Below the pieces are notes generated by a model. The model did not search any database, was not told the DNA's origin, and worked only from the letters and a program-made list of their open reading frames with translations. Shown here in pieces: positions 47,317-54,951 of a DNA stretch of 64,000 nucleotides (positions within the stretch are counted from its first letter, which is position 1; each line of letters begins with the position of its first letter). The position numbers were made by a program, and so were the translations under genes. Source of the DNA: Verrucomicrobiota bacterium (GTDB lineage: Bacteria; Verrucomicrobiota; Verrucomicrobiia; Chthoniobacterales; UBA10450); NCBI GenBank assembly GCA_003219695.1, contig QHQA01000154.1, positions 17,831 through 81,830 on the forward strand, written 5' to 3'.

Positions 47317-48645
47317 TCACGCAGCTTCTGGCTCGGCTATATCGCCAACCGATGCGGCTTCATCCCGCTTCGTCTGGGCATTCGCTAACATGCGTTGTTT
47401 ACGCCCAAGCCAAACACCAAGTGCGCACCAACAGGCGACTACCGGTACGGCAATGTAACTGATGGTGCTCAAGCTGAGACCGAGCGCTTGCATCCCGCCA
47501 TAAGACCAGGCGCCGAATTGATCGCCACAGCGATAACCAAAGGTATCGATGAAACTCTTTGCTTTGTATTTGTCTTCCCGACGCAAGACGGTAAACAGCA
47601 CTTCGCGCGCGGGCCGCATGAAAGCAAATGTGCTCGCGCGGCGCGCGACTTGAAATACTGCGAGCACAGTTAGCACGGGCATCAGCCCCATCGCGGTGAA
47701 ACCAAAGAGACTCAGCACCGGCATGAACAATAGCGTCACGGTAACGCCGAGAAATTTCATCAGCCTGCCCGTGACAAAAACCTGCAACAGCAGCGTGAGT
47801 GTGTTGACTGAAAGGTCGAGCTTCGCGAAAAACGCCGTCCGCGAGGCCTTATCAGCAATTCCGGCTTTTGTTAGCTCCGATTGCTGAAAATACGCCCACG
47901 TCGATGTGAGCGTATAGAGCAGAATGAACAGGAATAGGCCGAAAAGATAAGGCGATTTGCAAATGTGCGTCACACCATCCCAAAATTTGCCACCGATCGG
48001 CTTCTCCGCGGTAGCCGCGTCTTCACCCAATCTTGGATTGTGCCGTCGAAATTCAGCGGGAAAGAAGCGGACGCTTTGCGCAGCAATCTCGAGCATGCCT
48101 GCGCAGATCAACAGCAACACGCCTGTGCTAACATGGCGCACGAGCGACGTCGTGATGATTGGTCCTAATATGCCACCTAACGAACCGCCCACCGCGATAA
48201 AACCGAAAAGCCGTTTGCCCTGCTCAGTCGTGAACAGGTCGGTCATGAATCCCCAAAACACCGCGGTCGCGAAAAGATTGAACACGCTGACCCAAACAAA
48301 GAAACATCCATCGACCCAGGGTCGGTTTCCCGGAGGCGCGTACTGCATTAGTGCGAAAAAAATAACCAGGTTTAGGATGAAAAACCGGTAGGCAATCGGA
48401 ATAAATCGACGCCGCGACATCCGCGAGACGATGGCGGAGAAGATCGCGTTCGCGAAGATCATCGAGACGAGAACAACGGTGAACATCCACCACAGGTTTT
48501 CGAAAAAGGTGGCGCCGATGTTATCGCGAATTGGCCGGATCACATAATACCCCGCCAGGACGACAAAAAAGAAAATGAACCCCAGCCACAGGGCACGAAC
48601 TTCGTTCGGCTTTACGTCAACGATTTTGGTGAAAAGTTTTTTCAT
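47317..48645 (-). CDS. MFS-type carrier of the ATP/ADP translocase-like (Tlc/Npt-like) group
   Basis: A 442-residue polytopic protein with about twelve membrane segments. The N-terminus DVKPNEVRALWLGFIFFFVVLAGYYVIRP and the TTEQGKRLFGFIAVGGSLGGILGP loop are typical of bacterial proteins annotated as NTP/NDP exchange transporter-like or MFS. Free-living members need not exchange ATP, and the substrate is unknown. No ribosome-binding site is visible because a family B element begins 3 nt upstream of the ATG. The C-terminus is cytoplasmic and Glu-rich. Confidence 0.8.
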   Translation of the reverse strand: MKKLFTKIVDVKPNEVRALWLGFIFFFVVLAGYYVIRPIRDNIGATFFENLWWMFTVVLVSMIFANAIFSAIVSRMSRRRFIPIAYRFFILNLVIFFALMQYAPPGNRPWVDGCFFVWVSVFNLFATAVFWGFMTDLFTTEQGKRLFGFIAVGGSLGGILGPIITTSLVRHVSTGVLLLICAGMLEIAAQSVRFFPAEFRRHNPRLGEDAATAEKPIGGKFWDGVTHICKSPYLFGLFLFILLYTLTSTWAYFQQSELTKAGIADKASRTAFFAKLDLSVNTLTLLLQVFVTGRLMKFLGVTVTLLFMPVLSLFGFTAMGLMPVLTVLAVFQVARRASTFAFMRPAREVLFTVLRREDKYKAKSFIDTFGYRCGDQFGAWSYGGMQALGLSLSTISYIAVPVVACWCALGVWLGRKQRMLANAQTKRDEAASVGDIAEPEAA

Positions 48646-48647
48646 CG

Positions 48648-48701
48648 TGTAGCCGCGGCCCTGTGGGCCGGGCGCACGCGTCGCACAGCGACGCGGCTAC
48701 A
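48648..48701. repeat. family B-like element between carrier and epimerase genes
   Basis: TGTAGCCGC...GCGGCTACA arms enclose GGCCCTGTGGGCC and GCGTCGCACAGCGACGC hairpins. On the minus strand its outer arm supplies the TAG stop of the epimerase gene and lies where the ribosome-binding site of the carrier gene should be. Confidence 0.88.
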
Positions 48702-49821
48702 TCGTTTTCTTCCAAGCGGCAAGCACTTCCGCTTCGCGCTCTGGCGAGAGCCCGGCTTTCAAATGCGATTGTCCTTCTTGCGGCAGCGACTTAAACCAGG
48801 CGAGTGTGTCGCGCGCCGTGAAGCCGAGCGGCCGAAACGTCAAGCCTTTGCCCAATGCGCGACTGATGTTTGTGCGCGCAACCGCATCATCTTTCCCCGT
48901 CCACACGGGCATGTCCGACCAGGGCTGCACTTTTTGTTCGGCCAAAAATTCTTCGCTCACCCACGTAAACTTCGCCTCCGAATTTAGCGCGGCCTTGATT
49001 CCGTCGAGCATTCCACCGATGCCGAGCGGTTTGGCGGGACCCGTCGCATTATAAATTCCGGTCTCGCGATTTTCGACCATGCGGATCGTCCATTCGGCCA
49101 GGTCGCGCGCGTCGATGAATTGCACCGGGTCGTTAGGCGTGCCCGGCGCGAGTACTTCGCCGCCGCGATCGATGCGCGCCGGCCAGTACGTGAAGCGGTC
49201 GGTTTCATCGCGCGGGCCGACGATGAGTCCCGGGCGAATGATCAGCGTTTTTCCCGGAAACCATTTCTCCGCTTCCTTCTCCGACAGCGCCTTGAGTGGC
49301 CCGTAGGTTTTGAATCCGGACGCGCGCACCGCTTCCATCCTCTCCTTGTACGGATCTGGCCCCTCGTATTTTTCCGTCGGCGCGTTTTCATCCGGCCCTT
49401 GCTTCGACTCGGCATAAACGGAGACCGTGGAGATAAACACGTAGCGATCCACATTTCCTTTCAGCACTTGCGCCGCGTCGCGCACCCACGCGGGAAGCGT
49501 TGTCGGATTGTCGATGGCGACATCCCATCGCCGATTTTTCAGTGCGTCGAGCTTGCCGGTACGATCGCCGATGAGTTGCTCGACCTCGTGCGGCAATTCG
49601 CCGGGGTGCGTCTTGCCGCGGTTGAAGGTTGTGACCTTATGTCCGCGGCTGAGCGCGTATCGAACTTGATATGGCCCGATGAATCCGGTGCCGCCGAGAA
49701 TGAGAATGCGAAGAGGTTTCACGGATTTCTCTGCGAACAGGGTTGTCGATGTGGTTCCCAAAGCAAGTGCGCCGCCAGCGGCAGCGGAGAGTTCGATAAA
49801 TTGGCGGCGCGTCCTTTTCAT
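48697..49821 (-). CDS. Tat-exported NAD-dependent epimerase/dehydratase-like protein
   Basis: A 374-residue protein. The N-terminus KRTRRQFIELSAAAGGALAL is a twin-arginine signal, so it is probably exported folded with its cofactor. The mature part is an extended short-chain dehydrogenase with ILGGTGFIGPYQVRYAL near the start, FISTVSVYAESK in the active-site region, and RPGLIVGPRDETDR. The usual YxxxK is not obvious, so catalysis is uncertain. The TAG stop comes from the arm of a family B element, so the last residue or two may have been altered by its insertion. The next gene, on the opposite strand, also encodes a Tat substrate. Confidence 0.85.
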   Translation of the reverse strand: MKRTRRQFIELSAAAGGALALGTTSTTLFAEKSVKPLRILILGGTGFIGPYQVRYALSRGHKVTTFNRGKTHPGELPHEVEQLIGDRTGKLDALKNRRWDVAIDNPTTLPAWVRDAAQVLKGNVDRYVFISTVSVYAESKQGPDENAPTEKYEGPDPYKERMEAVRASGFKTYGPLKALSEKEAEKWFPGKTLIIRPGLIVGPRDETDRFTYWPARIDRGGEVLAPGTPNDPVQFIDARDLAEWTIRMVENRETGIYNATGPAKPLGIGGMLDGIKAALNSEAKFTWVSEEFLAEQKVQPWSDMPVWTGKDDAVARTNISRALGKGLTFRPLGFTARDTLAWFKSLPQEGQSHLKAGLSPEREAEVLAAWKKTM

Positions 49822-49841
49822 ATAGCCGGCTAACCTTTCTT

Positions 49842-49924
49842 ATCATTCCGAGCGAAGTCGAGGAATCTCTTGCTCCTATCGCATTTAACGGCGAGAGATG
49901 TCTCGACTCCGCTCCGACATGACC
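49842..49924. repeat. family C palindromic repeat, copy 5
   Basis: ATCATTCCGAGCGAAGTCGAG and CTCGACTCCGCTCCGACATGA are near reverse complements, with GGAATCTC/GAGATGTC inside. It occupies the divergent gap between the epimerase and aldo/keto reductase genes, and its last bases contain the ATG used by the latter. Confidence 0.85.
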
Positions 49925-50878
49925 AGATGGAACGACGATGCTTGCGGGGAACTTACCCGCCGCGAAGCTGCGCGTTTGATTGGCGCCGGTGCAGCCGGCT
50001 TGCTATTGCCGATTCCCAGATTGAGCGCGCAAGAGGCAGCTCAATCATCACATATGTTGACACGAGCAATTCCTTCTTCGGGCGAGAAACTTCCGGTCAT
50101 TGGGCTCGGAACCTGGAGCGTGTTCGATGTCAATCTTACGCCAGAGAACAGAACGCGACTCGCAGAAGTGCTGTCGCTTTTTGTAAAGCACGGCGGCAAG
50201 GTCATTGACTCCTCGCCAATGTACGGGCGCGCCGAAGGCGTGATCGGTGAACTCGCCGCCCAATTGCGTTTGCGGGATTCGCTCTTCATCGCCACCAAGG
50301 TTTGGACGGTGGGTAAGGAGGCCGGGATCGCGATGATGGAGCGCTCGATGGATCGCTTTCGAACCAAGCGCATTGAGCTGATGCAGGTCCATAACCTGGT
50401 CGATGTCGAAAATCAGATGTCTTCACTTCGTGAGTGGAAAACGAAGGGCCGCATCCGTTACACAGGCATCACACATTCACAATCGCATGGCTTTTACGAA
50501 GTAGAAAGAAACATGCGCAGTCAGAAACCGGATTTTGTCCAGATCAATTACTCGATCATGGAGCCCGAAGCGGCACAACGAATTCTGCCGCTGGCTCAAG
50601 AGCTTCGCATGGCTGTCATCATTAATCGTCCATTTGGGGGCGGCGGTTTGTTTGGGCGGGTTGCCGCAAAGTCGCTGCCGCCCTGGGCTGCCGAAATCGA
50701 TTGCCGATCATGGGGTCAGTTCTTTCTGAAGTGGATTGTGGCCCACCCGGCGGTCACTTGCGTGATACCTGCTACAAACAATCCGCAGCACATGGAAGAT
50801 AACATGGCCGCGGGGCTAGGCCGACTTCCCGACGCAAAAATGCGTCAGCGAATGATCGCATTCGTCTCCTCGCTATAG
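49919..50878 (+). CDS. Tat-exported aldo/keto reductase
   Basis: A 319-residue TIM-barrel oxidoreductase with a twin-arginine signal (TRREAARLIGAGAAGLLLPI). The AKR tetrad is visible: Asp and Tyr in KVIDSSPMYGRAE, Lys in LFIATKVW and His in MQVHNLVD. NADPH-linked reduction of an unknown carbonyl compound in the periplasm is likely. ATG 49919 is the last in-frame start before the signal and lies inside the end of a family C repeat. An upstream ATG at 49898 is deeper in the repeat and less likely. Confidence 0.87.
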   Translation: MTRWNDDACGELTRREAARLIGAGAAGLLLPIPRLSAQEAAQSSHMLTRAIPSSGEKLPVIGLGTWSVFDVNLTPENRTRLAEVLSLFVKHGGKVIDSSPMYGRAEGVIGELAAQLRLRDSLFIATKVWTVGKEAGIAMMERSMDRFRTKRIELMQVHNLVDVENQMSSLREWKTKGRIRYTGITHSQSHGFYEVERNMRSQKPDFVQINYSIMEPEAAQRILPLAQELRMAVIINRPFGGGGLFGRVAAKSLPPWAAEIDCRSWGQFFLKWIVAHPAVTCVIPATNNPQHMEDNMAAGLGRLPDAKMRQRMIAFVSSL

Positions 50879-51013
50879 CCACCTGGCGCTTTCGCAATTG
50901 CGCTCCTTGCGGAGCTGTTTGCCCCTTCGGCAGATGTCAAATGAAAAATTTTACGTTTTCCAAAAAAAATCAGTTGCGGGCCGAGCCAAGTTGATGGATA
51001 GGACGCGCGCTTT

Positions 51014-51568
51014 ATGCCAAAAATCGGCACTATCATCGTTGTCACTCTCTGGTGCGCGGCATTTTGCCCGCGCCCGGCTGCGGCGTTGGGTTTCTCCCCG
51101 CCGAAACCCAAGTTTAGTTACACCGATGCGTCCGGGAAAAAACAATCCGCCGAAGTCGTCGATAAATTTTATCCAAAGAAGATCGTGCAGCCGTTTGCCA
51201 AGGTCGATCCCAAGATCGATCCGAAACTGCGCCGGGCGGCTACGATAGCCGAGGAACGCGCCCACGCACACTCGCTTTCCAAGTGCTGGCACTTTGTGAA
51301 GGAAGCGCTCGTTGCTGCCGGTGTGGTGAAGTCCCGGCCGCAGACGACACTGGCGAAACAAGCCGGCCAGGAGTTGGTGAACAATTACGGATTCAAAAAA
51401 CTCCCGGTATCAGATCCCTACCAAGCACCAGTCGGGTCTGTGTTGGTGTATGACGCCAAGCGCGAGGCGGGACACGTCGAGATCCGAACCGAGAACGGTT
51501 TCGTAAGCGATTTTCGCTCGAAGACACCATCGCGGCGGCCGCTGATTGGCGTTTTCGCGAAGACCTAA
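51014..51568 (+). CDS. secreted protein with NlpC/P60- or CHAP-like Cys/His residues
   Basis: A 184-residue protein with a signal peptide (IGTIIVVTLWCAAFCPRPAA). The mature part holds SLSKCWHFVKEALVAAG, where a cysteine starts a helix, and VGSVLVYDAKREAGHVEIRT, where a histidine follows a beta strand. This Cys/His arrangement is like papain-fold wall peptidases of the NlpC/P60 or CHAP type. Murein hydrolysis is therefore possible, but the match is weak and the protein may be non-catalytic. It is followed by a factor-independent terminator and is probably monocistronic. Confidence 0.68.
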   Translation: MPKIGTIIVVTLWCAAFCPRPAAALGFSPPKPKFSYTDASGKKQSAEVVDKFYPKKIVQPFAKVDPKIDPKLRRAATIAEERAHAHSLSKCWHFVKEALVAAGVVKSRPQTTLAKQAGQELVNNYGFKKLPVSDPYQAPVGSVLVYDAKREAGHVEIRTENGFVSDFRSKTPSRRPLIGVFAKT

Positions 51569-51597
51569 TTCGCGTAGTAGCCGGAACCCAAAGCGGC

Positions 51598-51619
51598 GCG
51601 GCGGTGCTCCGCCGCTTTT
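51598..51619 (+). terminator. factor-independent terminator
   Basis: A perfect 7-bp GC stem, GCGGCGG-TGCT-CCGCCGC, followed by TTTT, about 30 nt after the stop of the secreted Cys/His protein. It should end that transcript before the sulfotransferase gene. Confidence 0.75.
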
Positions 51620-51729
51620 GCATGGCCGAGTTGCTTCAGCTTAGCGCGGTATGATTGGGTCTTTCGCTCACGTTCGAGCTCGGATTTTCAGTTTCAAAGT
51701 AACCTCCGCGCCGGTTAGAATCTTTTCTT

Positions 51730-52467
51730 ATGTCGCACACCGAGGTCATTCGCATCGCGATGTGGTCTGGGCCGCGAAATATCTCCACTGCAATGATGCG
51801 TGCATGGGGCAATCGAGCCGATACCTCGGTGATCGATGAGCCATTTTACGCGTATTATCTAAAGGCGACGGGCAAAAACCATCCCGGCGCGGATGAAGTG
51901 ATCGCTACAGGCGAAACCGATTGGCGCAAAGTTGTTGCGCACCTGACCGGGCCGATCCCGAACGGCAAGCAGATTTTTTTTCAGAAGCAGATGGCGCACC
52001 ACCTCTTGCCGGAGATAGATCGAGCATGGCTCGGCGCAGTGACGAACTGTTTTCTTATTCGCGATCCACGTAAAGTAATTGCCTCCTATGTGAGAAAACG
52101 AGAGGACCCTGGGCTGGAAGATCTCGGCTTCGTGCAACAGGCCGAGATTTTCGATTTTGTTTGCGCTCAGACGAATGCGATCCCGCCGGTTCTCGATGCG
52201 AAAGATGTGCTCGAAAATCCTGCGCGAATGCTGCGACTCCTGTGCGACGAAGTCGGCGTGGAGTTCAGCAAGTCGATGCTGTCCTGGCCGCCGGGATTAC
52301 GCGAGACCGACGGCATCTGGGCGAAGCATTGGTACGGCGAGGTGGCAAAGACTACTTCGTTTCAACCGTATCGTCCCAGCCATGATGAAGTGCCGCAGCG
52401 TTTCCGCGAAATTTATGAGCACTGTTACGCGTGTTACGAGCGGCTTTATGAACATCGCCTTCGGTAG
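51730..52467 (+). CDS. sulfotransferase-family protein
   Basis: A 245-residue cytosolic protein with the P-loop-like phosphosulfate-binding motif WSGPRNISTAMMRAWGN near the N-terminus and the 3'-phosphate-binding-type CFLIRDPRKVIASYVRK. Both are characteristic of the PAPS-dependent sulfotransferase superfamily. The acceptor is unknown, and some members of this small bacterial group are annotated only as sulfotransferase-like. It precedes a family E repeat and the class IV aminotransferase-like gene. Confidence 0.8.
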   Translation: MSHTEVIRIAMWSGPRNISTAMMRAWGNRADTSVIDEPFYAYYLKATGKNHPGADEVIATGETDWRKVVAHLTGPIPNGKQIFFQKQMAHHLLPEIDRAWLGAVTNCFLIRDPRKVIASYVRKREDPGLEDLGFVQQAEIFDFVCAQTNAIPPVLDAKDVLENPARMLRLLCDEVGVEFSKSMLSWPPGLRETDGIWAKHWYGEVAKTTSFQPYRPSHDEVPQRFREIYEHCYACYERLYEHRLR

Positions 52468-52500
52468 AGACGGCTGAAGGACGAGCATCAAACGCGCTCG

Positions 52501-52617
52501 AAGCTCCAAGACCCAAGCTCCAACATCCAGAGAAATTTCAAAAACCAATGTTCAATCGCCCGTTTGGAGCTTGATATTGGAATTTCTCTGGAGCTTGGAT
52601 GTTGGAAGTTGGAATTT
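52501..52617. repeat. family E inverted repeat without interior gene
   Basis: AAGCTCCAACATCCAGAGAA at the left and TTTCTCTGGAGCTTGGATGT at the right are complementary. Compared with the copy at 36490-36811 it has no protein-coding remnant. It fills the gap between the sulfotransferase and aminotransferase-like genes. Confidence 0.82.
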
Positions 52618-52624
52618 AAAAGCG

Positions 52625-53545
52625 ATGCTGCAGAAATTCGACGAACGAAATCGCGAGTTGATCGTGAACATCAACGGTCATCTGATCCATCGCGATAAAG
52701 CCGGGATCAGCCCCTTTGATTCGGCAGTGCAGGGTGGTGATGCGGTCTGGGAAGGATTGCGCCTCTACAACGGACGAATTTTCAAGCTCCACGAACATCT
52801 CGATCGGCTGGAGCATTCAGCCCGCGCCCTGTCGTTCACCGAAATTCCGCCGCGGGAAAAAATCATCGACGAAATCAAACGCACGCTCACTGCGAACAAG
52901 ATGCGCGACGGCGTGCATGTTCGGCTGACGCTCACGCGCGGCGTGAAAATCACGTCGGGCATGGACCCGCGACTGAACCAAAGCGGGCCGACCTTGATCG
53001 TGCTCGCAGAACATAAGGCGCCCGTTTACGCCAAGACCGGGCTGGCCCTGATTACGAGCAAAATTCGACGCCCGCCGCCGGAGGTCCTCGATGCGCGAAT
53101 TCATCATGCCAACCTGCTGAATTCAATTCTCGCCAAGATAGAAGCAAACAACGTCGGCGCGGACGACGCGCTCATGCTGGACACGCGCGGCTTTGTCGCG
53201 GAAACGAACGCGACGCATGTGTTCATCGTGCGCAACTCCGATAAATCGCGAGCAAGCGGCGACCTGGCCACCAGTCGCGTGGTGGCTTGCCCCGAGGGGA
53301 TTACTCGCGCGACGGTGATCGAAATTTGTGCTGCCGAAAAGATTCGCTGCATCGAGACCGACTTGTCGGTCGTCGATATTTACGGTGCTCAGGAAATGTT
53401 TTGCACCGGCACAATGGGCGAACTGGCTGGCGTGATCAGGATCGACAATCGCCAGATCGGCGACGGCAAAGTCGGCCCGATGACAAAGCGGCTGAGCGAT
53501 CTCTACGTCCAACGCACGGCGACCGAAGGCGTGGAGGTGGTCTAG
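52625..53545 (+). CDS. class IV aminotransferase-like protein lacking the usual catalytic Lys
   Basis: A 306-residue protein of the branched-chain/D-amino acid aminotransferase fold. FDSAVQGGDAVWEGLRLYNG and the phosphate-binding TGTMGELAGVIRIDNRQIGDG match the family. In relatives the PLP-binding lysine is in K(S/A)xNYLNN; here that stretch reads IHHANLLNSILAKIEANN, so histidine occupies the lysine place. DALMLDTRGFVAETNATHVF follows as usual. It may be a non-PLP-lysine subfamily, a lyase or an inactive protein. ATG 52625 is chosen because the ORF-track start lies inside a family E repeat. Confidence 0.85.
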   Translation: MLQKFDERNRELIVNINGHLIHRDKAGISPFDSAVQGGDAVWEGLRLYNGRIFKLHEHLDRLEHSARALSFTEIPPREKIIDEIKRTLTANKMRDGVHVRLTLTRGVKITSGMDPRLNQSGPTLIVLAEHKAPVYAKTGLALITSKIRRPPPEVLDARIHHANLLNSILAKIEANNVGADDALMLDTRGFVAETNATHVFIVRNSDKSRASGDLATSRVVACPEGITRATVIEICAAEKIRCIETDLSVVDIYGAQEMFCTGTMGELAGVIRIDNRQIGDGKVGPMTKRLSDLYVQRTATEGVEVV

Positions 53546-53575
53546 TTTGGGACTCCTTGGAGGAAAACGCTCAAC

Positions 53576-53652
53576 GCCCAACTCCCAACACCGAATGCTC
53601 AACTATCTGAATTGGACGTTGGGGTGTTGGACGTTGAGCGTTGGGCGTTGAG
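53576..53652. repeat. family F inverted repeat (AACGTTGGGCGTT type), copy 1
   Basis: AACGCTCAACGCCCAACTCC on the left and GGACGTTGAGCGTTGGGCGT on the right are complementary, with CAACACC/GGTGTTG closer to the middle. It lies between convergent aminotransferase-like and msrA genes. A half copy precedes pepF at 63651-63685. Confidence 0.88.
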
Positions 53653-53656
53653 AATT

Positions 53657-54253
53657 CTATTGTCCCCAAGTCTTTCTTTGAAAGGAAACCCGGCCAGATC
53701 CCTTCTCGAATGCTTCAAAGTGCTCCGGGTTCTGCTGGTAAAATTTTTGGTGATACGCCTCGGCGGGATAAAATTTCGTCGCGGGCAAAATTTCAGTGAC
53801 GACCGGTTTTTTAAATTTCGCCGAGCGCGCCAGCTTTTCTTTTGATGCCTCGGCGATTTTTTTCTCCTCGGCGTTGCCGTAAAAAATCTCGGCGCGATAG
53901 CTCGGGCCGATATCGGTGAACTGGCCATCGGCCTGGGTGGGGTCGATCTGGCGCCAGTAGATGTCAAGCAATTGCTCATAGGAAATTTTCGCCGGGTCGT
54001 AGGTGATCTCGATCGACTCGCGATAATTGGTTTTTTCCGAGGAGACGAGCTCGTAAGTCGGATTTCGCTCGGTTCCGCCGCAATAACCTACTACTGTTTT
54101 GATGACCCCCGGCGCTTTGTCGAACGCTGGCTGAATGCACCAGAAACAGCCACCTGCGAAGATCGCGCTCCGCGTTTGATTCGGCGAGGAAGTTTGCGCA
54201 GAAACCAGGTTGGAAATTGAGAATAGTAGAACGCCCAGCAGGAGAGATTTCAT
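53657..54253 (-). CDS. msrA: peptide methionine sulfoxide reductase MsrA, exported
   Basis: A 198-residue enzyme that reduces the S-epimer of methionine sulfoxide. The active site is AGGCFWCIQPAFDK, and GYCGGTERNPTYE and YHQKFYQQNPEHFEAF are family motifs. The N-terminus MKSLLLGVLLFSISNLVSAQ is a signal peptide, so it should repair periplasmic proteins. The ORF-track product is over 130 residues too long at the N-terminus because the frame happens to stay open. It converges on the aminotransferase-like gene with a family F repeat between. Confidence 0.95.
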   Translation of the reverse strand: MKSLLLGVLLFSISNLVSAQTSSPNQTRSAIFAGGCFWCIQPAFDKAPGVIKTVVGYCGGTERNPTYELVSSEKTNYRESIEITYDPAKISYEQLLDIYWRQIDPTQADGQFTDIGPSYRAEIFYGNAEEKKIAEASKEKLARSAKFKKPVVTEILPATKFYPAEAYHQKFYQQNPEHFEAFEKGSGRVSFQRKTWGQ

Positions 54254-54369
54254 CGGGCGTACCTTAGACAGCACAAAACGCCCTGTCGTTGCGAATTTGC
54301 CGAGGAGCACTTTTTTCAGATGACCGCATACAAGTTGAATTGCCCGCGACGTGACGACAATTTTCCTCC

Positions 54370-54951
54370 GTGATCGAACTGGTCCCAGAGTTGTCCACTG
54401 AGCGCCTTGATGTCGGGGAGCTTTTCGGGCGCGATGCGCCGCTGCATGTGGATCTGGGCTGTGGCGATGGCTCTTTTCTTTGCGAGTTGGCTCAGCAGTT
54501 CCCAGAGAAAAATTTCCTCGGAATCGAGAGGTTGAATAAACGAGTAGAGAAAACGCGCCGCAAAACTGACAAGATCGAACACGTGCGGGTGCTGCGCGCG
54601 GACACTTTTCATGCCGTGCGCTATCTACTGCCGGAGAATTCAGTGGAAACATTTTACCTCTTGTTTCCCGATCCGTGGCCGAAACGGCGGCATCAGCGCC
54701 GCCGGATTTTTACCCGCGACTTTTTAGATTCCGTTGCTGCTGCATTGGAACACAACGGTTTGTTGCGCGTGGCGACCGATCAGCTCGATTATTCTCAGCA
54801 AATGGAGCGGCTCAGCCACGCACATCCGCAATTTGAAATTGTCGATCTCGCTGACGTGGCCCTTCCGTCCACAAAGTTCGAACGAAAATTCCAAGAACAA
54901 GGGGCATCCATTCATCGGCTCGCGCTGCGAAAAGTTTCACCGGTCAAATAA
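54370..54951 (+). CDS. trmB: tRNA (guanine46-N7)-methyltransferase
   Basis: A 193-residue SAM-dependent enzyme that makes m7G46 in the variable loop of tRNAs. The SAM motif is HVDLGCGDGSFLCEL. FPDPWPKRRHQRRR is the family signature for RNA binding and catalysis, and TKFERKFQEQG is the conserved C-terminal motif. The start is GTG. It is divergent from msrA, and its last 40 nt overlap the convergent comEC gene. Confidence 0.96.
   Translation: MIELVPELSTERLDVGELFGRDAPLHVDLGCGDGSFLCELAQQFPEKNFLGIERLNKRVEKTRRKTDKIEHVRVLRADTFHAVRYLLPENSVETFYLLFPDPWPKRRHQRRRIFTRDFLDSVAAALEHNGLLRVATDQLDYSQQMERLSHAHPQFEIVDLADVALPSTKFERKFQEQGASIHRLALRKVSPVK

Noticed and set aside
50890-50940. Terminator after the aldo/keto reductase gene (GCTCC-TTGC-GGAGC)
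   Set aside because: The stem is only 5 bp and no T-tract follows, so it is not reported as a terminator.
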